43,366 nt of DNA. It comes from Bacteroidota bacterium. Its GTDB lineage: Bacteria > Bacteroidota > Ignavibacteria > SZUA-365. Both the position numbers and the translations under genes were made by a program. Numbering within the stretch: the stretch's first letter is position 1; the number at the start of each line of letters is the position of its first letter. This document shows positions 32,735 to 40,316 of this stretch, piece by piece. Below the pieces are notes generated by a model that was not told where the DNA came from, searched no databases, and saw only the letters and a list, made by a program, of their open reading frames with translations. The DNA is taken from contig JAGTUZ010000199.1 of assembly GCA_018224415.1 (NCBI GenBank), positions 1 through 43,366 on the forward strand, in the 5' to 3' direction.

Positions 32735-34520
32735 GACCGTGGACGATGCAACGTTTCATCATACCCTCCAGATCGCGGACACGGATTTCGTCATCTGCGA
32801 CGTCGAAACCACGGGTCTGCATCCCGAGCGCAACCGCCTCACGGAAATCGCCCTTCTGCGGCTGCGTGGCGGTGAGATTATCGATCGCTACAGCACACTT
32901 CTCAACCCACGACAGTTCATCCCCCACGAAGTACAGCGCCTGACCGGCATCAGCAACGAGATGGTCTACACTGCGCCCGACGCCATCCAGGTGATGCCGG
33001 CAGTGCGGCGCTTCATCGGTGATGCCGTGTTTGTCGGACATAACGTGCGTTTCGACCGTTCCTTTGTCGACGCCACACTGCGTCGCTGCGGAGTCGAAAC
33101 GCTGCAGGTGCCTTCATTGTGCACGGCGCGGCTTGCACGCCGCCTGATCCCGGAGAAAAGCCGCAAGTCGCTCGGCGCGCTGGCAGCGCATTATCACATT
33201 CGCATCCGCAACCGCCACCGTGCGGAAGGTGACGCCGAGGCAACGGCGCAAGTGTTCCTGCGATTCCTGCAGCTGCTCGATGAGGAGTTCGATACACACG
33301 AGACGGCGGAACTGCTGTCGTTCCAGCACCGTCAGATCTACCGGATCACCGGTGCGCCGAAGTACTTTACGCGGCTGCAGGAGAATCTGTCCGATCTGCC
33401 ACATACGCCGGGAGTGTACTTCTTCCACGACAAGCGGGGCAACGTGCTGTACATCGGCAAGGCACGCGACCTGAAGGAACGAGTGAGTTCGTACTTCTAT
33501 CACAACATCGGGCACACGGAAAAAATCCGCCGTCTCGTGCGTGGCGTGCATGGTATCACCTGGAAATCGCTGGAGACGGAGCTCTCCGCCCTGCTCACCG
33601 AATCGAGACTGATCAAACAGCATCAGCCACCGTACAACACGCAGCTCAAGCGCTACAGGAAGTACCCCTTCATCCGTATCGACGCCGCCGACGACTGGCC
33701 CACGATCGGTTGGTGCTACGATCTCGCCGATGATGGGGCGGAGTATTTCGGTCCGTTTCGTTCGCGATTCGCGGTGGAAGACGCGCTCGACAGTATCAAC
33801 AAACTCTTCCTGCTTCGCGAATGCGCGGGGTCTATCCGTCCGTCACCCGATGGGGTACCCTGCCTCTATCACGACATCAAGCGCTGCGGGGCGCCATGCG
33901 CGACGATGATGTCAGGGGAGGAGTACCAGCGGGAAGTAGATGAAGTGGTCCTGTTTTTGCAAGGGGAGCAGGACGGCGTGCTCGACCGTCTGCGCGGGCG
34001 CATGCACCGCCGTGCCGAGGACATGGATTTCGAAGGGGCGGCGCTGCTTCGCGACCGCATCGCCGCAGTGGAACGCATCATCCGTCAACAGCGGCTCATG
34101 GTGCAGTCGGTACGGAAACAAAATATCATCATCGTCACACTCGCCCGGCGGCGGAACGTGGAGATCCATTTCATCCGCATGGGCATGCTGGCGGCACAGA
34201 CGCTTGTCGACCAGAAGCAACTGCCCCTGAAGGATCTTCGCACATTGAGCGATGATATCTACTTTTCGCGGCAGGAAGTGCTGTTCGCGGGCGGTGTCGA
34301 GGACATCGATGAGATGCGCATCATTGCGTCATGGTGTCTGACACGCCGCGAGGAGTCCACCGTCGTCGAAGTGATGGACGGGGAGGACCTCGAGGAACTG
34401 TTGTCACGCTTGGTCGATGCGATCACCGACCTCGCTCGGGGAGGGACGCGAGAGGGGAGAGAAGAAAACGACCGCGCCGATGACGATGCCGGACAGCCCG
34501 GCGCCGCCATCGGCGCGTAA
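32733..34520 (+). CDS. DEDDh exonuclease - UvrC/Cho-like GIY-YIG endonuclease fusion
   Basis: A 595-residue two-nuclease protein. Residues ~18-185 are a DnaQ/epsilon-type 3'-5' exonuclease: CDVETTG (D23, E25), VGHNVRFDRSFV, and HRAEGDAEAT with the H-x4-D of ExoIII. Residues ~225-310 are a GIY-YIG domain: PGVYFFHDKRGNVLYIGKARDLKERVSSYF, then ETELSALLTESRLIKQHQPPYN in sequence. The UvrC-like region with YFGPFRS, PCLYHDIKRCGAPC and a UVR-like helix pair (DMDFEGAALLRDRIAAVER) follows. The UvrC RNase H-like second nuclease with helix-hairpin-helix motifs is not apparent. The architecture is known from mycobacterial Rv2191-type proteins and relates to Cho. GTG 32733 has GAGG upstream. Probable role: DNA repair. 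Confidence 0.9.
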   Translation: MTVDDATFHHTLQIADTDFVICDVETTGLHPERNRLTEIALLRLRGGEIIDRYSTLLNPRQFIPHEVQRLTGISNEMVYTAPDAIQVMPAVRRFIGDAVFVGHNVRFDRSFVDATLRRCGVETLQVPSLCTARLARRLIPEKSRKSLGALAAHYHIRIRNRHRAEGDAEATAQVFLRFLQLLDEEFDTHETAELLSFQHRQIYRITGAPKYFTRLQENLSDLPHTPGVYFFHDKRGNVLYIGKARDLKERVSSYFYHNIGHTEKIRRLVRGVHGITWKSLETELSALLTESRLIKQHQPPYNTQLKRYRKYPFIRIDAADDWPTIGWCYDLADDGAEYFGPFRSRFAVEDALDSINKLFLLRECAGSIRPSPDGVPCLYHDIKRCGAPCATMMSGEEYQREVDEVVLFLQGEQDGVLDRLRGRMHRRAEDMDFEGAALLRDRIAAVERIIRQQRLMVQSVRKQNIIIVTLARRRNVEIHFIRMGMLAAQTLVDQKQLPLKDLRTLSDDIYFSRQEVLFAGGVEDIDEMRIIASWCLTRREESTVVEVMDGEDLEELLSRLVDAITDLARGGTREGREENDRADDDAGQPGAAIGA

Positions 34521-34536
34521 GTCAGGATTGCAATAA

Positions 34537-36132
34537 TCAGAACGGGCGCGTGAAGCGCAGAACGAGGTTTGGGTTGGAGGAACGGTCCAGCCGCCAGGCC
34601 GCACCGATACGGAACGCACCATCCGCACTGCCGATCGCAACACCGGCGTCACTCTTCCAATCCTCCATATAGCTGTCACCGAATTCCGCGACGTAGGCAC
34701 CGTTGTCGATGCCGCGCGTCACAAGCGGATTGACGGCGTTTACCGATCCTGCGTTCGCGAAGAAGATGAGATTCGTTGCCGCGAGAACCCGGCGGGCCCA
34801 GCCGCGAACATTGCCCACGATGGTGCTGCGCACGATGAATTCCGCACCCAACAGGGCGGCGCTGCTGCCGGAGAACTCCTTGAAACGGTATCCCGGAAGC
34901 GTGCCCGGACCGCCGAGTTCGAAGGCGCGCTGCTGGGGGACGATGCCATCACTGATGCCGCCGCGGGCACGGAGGTTCAGGCCAAGGTGTTTGCTCAGCG
35001 GCTGGTACCGTCGCAGATCGACGGTGACCTGGGAAAAAGCGAAATCTCCCGCTGCAAAGTCACCTGCTTTTTCGAATTGAAACTGTGCGTCCCATCCGTG
35101 GTCGCGAACATCAATATCGGCCAGGGTGTTCGCTCCGACCGAGAATACAAGGCTGTTGAGATTGCCCGCGTTGATCAGGGGATTGATACGAAACTGCTTG
35201 TCACCACCGAAGAAAGACCAGTTCGTGGCCCTGTTCATGTTGGCGTAGGTATCGTGGACATAACCGATTGTCGCACGGAGATCGAGGGCGTCATCACCGC
35301 GATAATACCACGCGGCCGTGGCAGTGAAACCGCGACGCTCGAAATAGTCGAGGAAATCCTCGCGCGCGAAGAGTGCTGTGATGGTGTTCTCGTCCCGGTC
35401 GAAGGACCACTGGTCTTTTGAATCGGTCAGGCTGTGGCCCTCTGCTCCGATCTCCACGATCATGTCTTCGAGATAAATAGGGACGTACAGGCCGAGGCTG
35501 TACCGCCAGGTATGGTTGGCGATTCCGTATCCGATCGAGCCGGTGCTCACCAGCCAGGGTTTGCTGTGCCAGTAGAGCCGCTTCGCCTGGGAAAGACCGA
35601 TGTACAGTCCTTCGACGCGATTGTACCGAAGGAAGGTCTCATGCAGGCGGGTCGTCAGGGGAAACATCCAGGGGTAGTTGCCCGGATACTTCTTGAAAAA
35701 GGTATCATCGAGATCGAATTGACTCTCGTTATCGTCGGACCACCAGCTCCATTCCGACCCGAAGCCATCCTCTTCTTCCTCGTTCCATTCTTCCCATTCC
35801 TCATCCCAGTTTTCCCATTCGTCCTCTCGCTCGCCGTTGATACTGCGTTCGAGCGCTTCGAGGCGGAGTTCGATATCGTCCATGCGCTGGCGTATTTCTT
35901 CGATGCGCTGGTCGCGTGCAGGAGAGTCGCTTTCTTCGCTCACCTGCTGCAGCTGTTCGCGCAGGCCGTTCAGTTCCTCGTTGAGGCGCGACTGCTCGGC
36001 GCGAACCTCATCGAGCGCCCGCAGACTGTCCCTTGTAGCGGGATCGTCCTGCGCGTAGGAAAGCGTGGGCAGTGCACACAGCACAATCAGAACGAGAAAG
36101 GACCGGAGGGATCGTGTGGCAAACGTCTTCAT
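34537..36132 (-). CDS. Omp85/BamA-type outer-membrane barrel protein with N-terminal coiled coil
   Basis: The 531-residue protein has a signal peptide (FLVLIVLCALPTLSYAQ), then a coiled coil at residues ~30-95 (EVRAEQSRLNEELNGLREQL, RIEEIRQRMDDIELRLEALE). A very acidic aromatic stretch follows (WENWDEEWEEWNEEEEDGF), then a ~370-residue beta-barrel. The barrel holds an Omp85-like segment GGPGTLPGYRFKEFSGSSAALLGAEF and ends in phenylalanine (VLRFTRPF), the usual outer-membrane insertion signal. POTRA domains are not evident, so it is a BamA/TamA-superfamily relative rather than BamA itself. ATG 36132 has GAGG upstream. It is last on its strand and converges with the nuclease gene, 16 bp apart. 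A 13-bp palindrome lies 64 bp upstream. Confidence 0.85.
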   Translation of the reverse strand: MKTFATRSLRSFLVLIVLCALPTLSYAQDDPATRDSLRALDEVRAEQSRLNEELNGLREQLQQVSEESDSPARDQRIEEIRQRMDDIELRLEALERSINGEREDEWENWDEEWEEWNEEEEDGFGSEWSWWSDDNESQFDLDDTFFKKYPGNYPWMFPLTTRLHETFLRYNRVEGLYIGLSQAKRLYWHSKPWLVSTGSIGYGIANHTWRYSLGLYVPIYLEDMIVEIGAEGHSLTDSKDQWSFDRDENTITALFAREDFLDYFERRGFTATAAWYYRGDDALDLRATIGYVHDTYANMNRATNWSFFGGDKQFRINPLINAGNLNSLVFSVGANTLADIDVRDHGWDAQFQFEKAGDFAAGDFAFSQVTVDLRRYQPLSKHLGLNLRARGGISDGIVPQQRAFELGGPGTLPGYRFKEFSGSSAALLGAEFIVRSTIVGNVRGWARRVLAATNLIFFANAGSVNAVNPLVTRGIDNGAYVAEFGDSYMEDWKSDAGVAIGSADGAFRIGAAWRLDRSSNPNLVLRFTRPF

Positions 36133-36195
36133 TGAAGTGCACCTCGTTGATGAGAAAGACAGATCATCGCTTCTACGGTCGAATTGAAGAAATGT

Positions 36196-36208
36196 TTTTA
36201 CCGTAAAA
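36196..36208. promoter_or_regulatory. 13-bp palindrome upstream of the Omp85-like gene
   Basis: TTTTACCGTAAAA is a perfect inverted repeat (TTTTAC / GTAAAA around one base) in the only AT-rich part of the gap between the Omp85-like gene and the terminator of the DUF6263-like pair. Its position, 64 bp before ATG 36132, suits a repressor or activator site. I see no second copy in the window. Confidence 0.4.
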
Positions 36209-36250
36209 CACCGCCATTTCCTCAATCGTTCTTGCAAATCCGGTACCGCG

Positions 36251-36284
36251 AAAAAAAATCCCGCGACAGAAGCTGCCGCGGGAT
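36251..36284 (-). terminator. Intrinsic terminator of the DUF6263-like gene pair
   Basis: On the minus strand the stem ATCCCGCG / CGCGGGAT (8 bp, 11-base loop) is followed directly by eight Ts. It lies 18 bp after the stop of the downstream DUF6263-like gene and is a good rho-independent terminator. It separates that pair from the Omp85-like gene. Confidence 0.92.
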
Positions 36285-36302
36285 GACAATACGGATACGC
36301 GG

Positions 36303-37118
36303 TTATTCCCCGACGTATTCGACCTTGACGACCTGCGTGCCGGTGATGGGAATGCGCATGTTGCTTGCCGGAACCACGATGATTTGATCCATGCTCATCT
36401 CCGCGTCGAACATGACGAGCAGGCCTTCCGCGGCTGCGTACATCATGGTCGCCTTGCCGTTGCGTGTGCCCTTGACCATGAGTTCCTGGTCACCGCGAAT
36501 CATCTTGCCTTCCCGTTCGGCCTCGGATTCCAGCGCAATTTCCACGCAGTCATAACCTTCGACCGATTTCTTGCCTTTCAAGGTGTATTCACGGGTCGTC
36601 TCCTCGATGATACTGCCTTCGCCTTCTCCCGTCGTGTCGGCTTCCTCGGTGGTCCATGAACCGCCACCTGCAATTTTCCTGGCGTCGAGGCGGGGAAACA
36701 CACTCGTGGCACCGATGAGCAGGCCCACGCCTTCACTATCGATCTCACGGATGGAGCTGTCGACTTCCACCATTTGTCCGTTTCCGGTCATTTCAAAGAT
36801 CACGCTTTTCCCGGCCATGTCGGCACCGATGGACTGCGTGCCCTGCGGGGATTCGTTGATCATGAGCGCGTTGTTAATGGTCGCCTGCAGTTTGAGGTTG
36901 CCGTTCTCGAGCGTCTCCACGAGGGTGTAAGTCACGCTCATGGTCAGCTCGCTGTTGACGGTTATGGTCTGTCCGGGCATTTCCTGCATCTGCAGATTGG
37001 TCTGTTCGATGATGTACTTGTACGCCTTGCCCGGCTCGAAGCGGTAGGCGGCATCCTGGGCGTGTGCGAGTCCGACTGTCAGGAGGACGCCGATCACTAG
37101 GCTTGCAATAAATCTCAT
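36303..37118 (-). CDS. DUF6263-like secreted protein (second of pair)
   Basis: The 271-residue protein has a signal peptide (FIASLVIGVLLTVGLAHAQ) and then a beta-rich body opening YRFEPGKAYKYIIEQTNLQMQ. That opening parallels LRYDLKEGQEYRFKQVETT of the gene before it. Later segments (EYTLKGKKSVEGYDCVEIALESEAE) parallel EYTIKDFDERKGYRCLAVSWTGNSE. The two are therefore distant paralogues, similar to what I recall of DUF6263; the family name is tentative. Probably periplasmic or outer-membrane attached; function unknown. ATG 37118 follows GGAG, and the gene starts 19 bp after its partner's stop. Confidence 0.78.
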   Translation of the reverse strand: MRFIASLVIGVLLTVGLAHAQDAAYRFEPGKAYKYIIEQTNLQMQEMPGQTITVNSELTMSVTYTLVETLENGNLKLQATINNALMINESPQGTQSIGADMAGKSVIFEMTGNGQMVEVDSSIREIDSEGVGLLIGATSVFPRLDARKIAGGGSWTTEEADTTGEGEGSIIEETTREYTLKGKKSVEGYDCVEIALESEAEREGKMIRGDQELMVKGTRNGKATMMYAAAEGLLVMFDAEMSMDQIIVVPASNMRIPITGTQVVKVEYVGE

Positions 37119-37137
37119 TCTGTACTCCGGGGGATCG

Positions 37138-38022
37138 TTATTGGGAGAATAATTCCAATGTGAGATGCGTGCGGATGGAGGAGGGGACGACATTGTTGTG
37201 TTGGCCGAATACCGCACGCGTGTTTTCCTGTTCTGTTGTCACATCGAGGAACACGGGAAGACCGCTGTCTGTGGCGACGAAGAGTTCGCCGGAAACCGTA
37301 CTGGCGTCCTCGGTGAATTCCTCAAGCGTATCAAACACGATTTTTTCTTCGAGTTCGCTGTTTCCGGTCCAGCTCACGGCGAGGCAGCGATATCCCTTAC
37401 GTTCGTCAAAATCCTTGATCGTGTATTCGGTTGCATTCGCGGTCAGGCGGAGGCCTGAACCACGTCCGGCACCCGGCACTTCCTTCGACGGATACAACGT
37501 ATCACGGTGGCTGTCCTGCCATACCATACCGGGTTCGACGGGACGTGCGGGCAAGGCGGGAAGCAGGGCGGCGCGTTGCGTGAACATCGCATCGGAGACA
37601 CCCGGGCCGAACCGTTGCTGCACACCGAGGGGATCGACAGCGGTCACGGAGAGAAGTTTGCCACTGCTGCTTTGCCGCACCCGGATGCGTTTTTTCGTCA
37701 GGACATTCTGCACATCGATGTGCTGTCCCTGCATCGAGGCGTCCTCGCTGTTTTCCGACACGATGGCAGTGTCCTGCACAAATAGATAGCTGATTTCCTC
37801 GATGCCTGACTTCTCGACGGTGATCGTGAAATACCGCGTGATCCGCCTGTCGATGCTCGTGCCGCGTCCGTCATTGGCCTGTGCCAATGCCGTTGTCGTC
37901 TCGACCTGCTTGAATCGGTATTCCTGTCCCTCCTTGAGGTCATAGCGGAGGTCGAGTGGCTGGGCGGACGGAGTGGCAGAGAAACAGACAAGGGCTAACA
38001 GGGAAAATAGAAGGCGGATCAT
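37138..38022 (-). CDS. DUF6263-like secreted protein (first of pair)
   Basis: The 294-residue protein has a signal peptide (LLFSLLALVCFSATPSAQ) and a body of long beta-strands: YDLKEGQEYRFKQVETTTAL, then IRVRQSSSGKLLSVTAVDPLG, LPARPVEPGMVWQDSH, and DTLEEFTEDASTVSGELFVATDSGLP in outline. The strand pattern and the G-x-x-W segment resemble DUF6263 and the next gene downstream. ATG 38022 has AGG upstream at close spacing. In-frame sequence further upstream, to 38202, lies in repeat-rich intergenic DNA and was left out. It heads a two-gene operon ending in a strong terminator. Confidence 0.78.
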   Translation of the reverse strand: MIRLLFSLLALVCFSATPSAQPLDLRYDLKEGQEYRFKQVETTTALAQANDGRGTSIDRRITRYFTITVEKSGIEEISYLFVQDTAIVSENSEDASMQGQHIDVQNVLTKKRIRVRQSSSGKLLSVTAVDPLGVQQRFGPGVSDAMFTQRAALLPALPARPVEPGMVWQDSHRDTLYPSKEVPGAGRGSGLRLTANATEYTIKDFDERKGYRCLAVSWTGNSELEEKIVFDTLEEFTEDASTVSGELFVATDSGLPVFLDVTTEQENTRAVFGQHNNVVPSSIRTHLTLELFSQ

Positions 38023-38190
38023 CAGGACCTGGATTTTTCTGCGTAAACGATTCAATTGATCAAGATACAAAACAATCAACGGGAATGGAATGCCGGAAAT
38101 CGCCCCCTTCCGGTCAGGGGAAGCATGTTCTACTATCACAGGGCTGTATCTGGTTCCCTTACTCCGGTTATTGACCGGACCCGCTTGCAG

Positions 38191-38318
38191 GCATCCCGTC
38201 ATCCCGCCGTCCCGTCATCCCGCGATCCCGCCGTCCCGTCATCCCGCGATCCCGCCGTCCCGCCGTCCCGTCATCCCGCCGTCCCGCCGTCCCGTCATCC
38301 CGCCGTCCCGCCGTCTAC
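38191..38318. repeat. 8-bp tandem repeat directly after the amidohydrolase stop codon
   Basis: Fifteen successive 8-bp units of TCATCCCG, CCGTCCCG or CGATCCCG (plus an edge unit GCATCCCG), then a broken unit containing the amidohydrolase stop (TAG complement at 38315-38317). Sub-types alternate in blocks (for example TCATCCCG-CGATCCCG-CCGTCCCG), which points to stepwise block duplication. The array occupies 120 bp of the 292-bp gap; the rest (38023-38190) shows no gene or clear promoter. Confidence 0.95.
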
Positions 38319-40081
38319 TGTTCGGGAGCGGAATACACCTCGCTTCCGGCGACCCAGGTCGAGAGGACGCGTATTCCAGTGAAGCGCTCCCGTGGCACGG
38401 TGAGGATATCGTCGGACAGCATGACAAAGTCAGCCCGTTTCCCGGTTTCGAGTGAACCGTACTGATCTTCCAGTCCGGCTGCCCGCGCCGCCCAGACGGT
38501 GAACGCGCGGACAGCATCGCGCCGTGACATGCGCTCTTCGGCAAACCATCCGTTCCGCCACCGCTCGTCCAGTTCCGGTTGTGCTGCATCGGTCTGGAAA
38601 TGGGTTGCGATGTCTGTCTGCGAGGCCGGACGTCCGTCGGCATCCATGCGAAACATCGCGGCATACATTCCCGCAAGTGGCGCCGGTCGTTCGACAGGGA
38701 AGTCGCTTCCTCCCGGTATCCACGCTCCACTTTCGATGAGGGATGCCCATGGGTAGGCATTCCGTATCCGGCCTTCGCCCAGGCGCGCTTCCGCCCAACG
38801 CATGTCGCTTGTGCAATGCGTTGGCTGCATGGACGGAACGACCCCGAGCGCGGCGAAACGTGGGATGTCCTGGCTGGACACGATCTGTGCATGTTCGATG
38901 CGCAAGGGATAGCGGGGAGAAGGATGCGTCCGCAGGGCGGATTCGTATGCGTCGAGGACGCTGCGTACAGCGGCATCGCCGATCGCGTGGACACAGACCT
39001 GCAGACCGGCCTGCAGCGCATGTTCACTTTCCTTACGGATTGTCTCGCCGGACTGGATGACAATGCCCCTGTTCCCGGGATCGTCGGAATAGTCCTCAAG
39101 CAGCCGGGCGCCCCGCGAGCCCAGCGCACCATCGGCGTAGAGCTTGAGGCCGGCGATGACAAGTTGTTGCTCTCCAATGACTTGCCGCCCCAGCTTCAAC
39201 AGTGATTTCCATTCATCCGGCCCATCGTCGAGATAGGCAACAACATGGAAGGGAAAGCGGTTCGTGGCGATCAGTCCGCGGATGGCGTCGATTCCTGTTG
39301 CGGTCATCCCCATGTCATGCATCCCGGTCATACCGGTTTCGAGGCAGCGCTGGACGGCGTTTGCATAGGCCTCGCGCATTTGCGTGATGTCTGGCGGGGG
39401 AATGAAGGCGCGCACGAGTTCGATGGCCTGATCGAGCAAAATGCCTGTCGCCTCGCCTTGTGCGTCGCGGAGAATGCGTCCCCCGTCGGGATCTGGTGTG
39501 TTTCGGTCGATGCCCGCGATTTCGAGGGCTCGGGAATTCACCCAGACCGCATGACCGTCGATGCGCGAGAGGAACACCGGGTGGGAGCGAGTGGCGGCGT
39601 CGAGATCCGAACGTGTCGGAAATTCCTTCCTGTCCCAGTCATTCTGGTCCCACCCCCGTCCGCGAATCCATTCTTCCGCGGGCGTTGATGCAGCACGCTG
39701 CTTGAGCGCGTCCAGCACCTCCTTTTTCGATCTGGTCTCATGAAGGCCGAGTATGAGCGCCTCCTCGCCGAGGCCATAGAGATGCGCGTGCGCGTCGATG
39801 AAGCCCGGATAGACATTCCGTGATGCGCCGTCGATCACACGTCCGGCGGTCCAGGCACCGAGAACCTCTTCATTGCCGCCGATCGCCACGACGCGTCCAT
39901 CATGAATGGCGAGGGCCTCGGCCACGTCGCCGCTGTCGTTCATCGTGTGGATCCGGGCGTTGAACAAAATGAGGTCACAGGATTGCTTGCTGGAGCAGGA
40001 TGTATTGAGCATGGCGGCCAATAAAAATGGGATGAATGTGAGCAGGGAGTGGGACGGGTGCAGTCGCATGGTACCGGGCAT
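38315..40081 (-). CDS. Amidohydrolase family protein (YtcJ-like), secreted or lipoprotein
   Basis: The 588-residue metal-dependent hydrolase has the amidohydrolase-3/YtcJ layout. An N-terminal composite beta domain (LILFNARIHTMNDSGDVAEALAIHDGRVVAIGG) leads to YPGFIDAHAHLYGLG with the HxH metal ligands. Later come SRIDGHAVWVN, a LKLYADGALGSRGARL segment, VCVHAIGDAAV, RIEHAQIV, and the catalytic aspartate region IPGGSDFPVE. The C-terminal strand is GSLETGKRADFVMLSDD. A hydrophobic N-terminus ending LLAAMLNTSCSS suggests lipid attachment at Cys29, but the lipobox is imperfect. ATG 40069 is an alternative start and no strong ribosome-binding site is seen. The substrate is unknown (family members act on amides, formamides or N-acyl compounds). 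Confidence 0.92.
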   Translation of the reverse strand: MPGTMRLHPSHSLLTFIPFLLAAMLNTSCSSKQSCDLILFNARIHTMNDSGDVAEALAIHDGRVVAIGGNEEVLGAWTAGRVIDGASRNVYPGFIDAHAHLYGLGEEALILGLHETRSKKEVLDALKQRAASTPAEEWIRGRGWDQNDWDRKEFPTRSDLDAATRSHPVFLSRIDGHAVWVNSRALEIAGIDRNTPDPDGGRILRDAQGEATGILLDQAIELVRAFIPPPDITQMREAYANAVQRCLETGMTGMHDMGMTATGIDAIRGLIATNRFPFHVVAYLDDGPDEWKSLLKLGRQVIGEQQLVIAGLKLYADGALGSRGARLLEDYSDDPGNRGIVIQSGETIRKESEHALQAGLQVCVHAIGDAAVRSVLDAYESALRTHPSPRYPLRIEHAQIVSSQDIPRFAALGVVPSMQPTHCTSDMRWAEARLGEGRIRNAYPWASLIESGAWIPGGSDFPVERPAPLAGMYAAMFRMDADGRPASQTDIATHFQTDAAQPELDERWRNGWFAEERMSRRDAVRAFTVWAARAAGLEDQYGSLETGKRADFVMLSDDILTVPRERFTGIRVLSTWVAGSEVYSAPEQ

Positions 40082-40135
40082 CGTGAAAAATTCTGGAATA
40101 GACCGTAACCCAATATATCACTCCGGTGTCACAAC

Positions 40136-40186
40136 CGGCAATGGCTCGACAGCGGCAATGGCACGACAACGGCAATGGCACAACGA
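40136..40186. repeat. 17-bp tandem repeat between divergent genes
   Basis: Three copies of CGGCAATGGCACGACAA with one to three mismatches, in the gap between the amidohydrolase and the protease-barrel fusion gene, 16 bp before the -35 box of the latter. Confidence 0.88.
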
Positions 40187-40201
40187 GAATGCGTTTGTCC
40201 C

Positions 40202-40230
40202 TTGACAGGCCGCCGTATCGGTGCTATTAT
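40202..40230 (+). promoter_or_regulatory. Consensus sigma70-type promoter
   Basis: TTGACA (40202-40207), a 17-bp spacer and TATTAT (40225-40230): a perfect -35 and a 5/6 -10 at ideal spacing. It would start transcription near 40237, giving an ~80-base leader before ATG 40317. It is the only near-consensus promoter I could find in the window. Confidence 0.85.
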
Positions 40231-40251
40231 TATTCAATGCATTCACGACGA

Positions 40252-40304
40252 CCGGCGGTAAACGCCGCCGGGCGGCATCGCGCAAGCCGGGCGGCATCGC
40301 GCAA
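40252..40304 (+). repeat. Leader hairpin and 19-bp duplication before the fusion gene
   Basis: Just after the predicted transcription start, bases 40252-40258 pair with 40265-40271 (CCGGCGG / CCGCCGG, 7 bp, 6-base loop). The right arm runs into two perfect 19-bp copies of GCCGGGCGGCATCGCGCAA (40267-40285, 40286-40304). The second copy ends in the AAGG that serves as a weak ribosome-binding site. The leader is thus structured and repeat-built. Confidence 0.8.
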
Positions 40305-40316
40305 GGCAGTATTCCA

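Noticed and set aside
38191..38318. CRISPR-like array
   Set aside because: Units are 8 bp and contiguous with no spacers; no cas genes are nearby. It is a simple tandem repeat.
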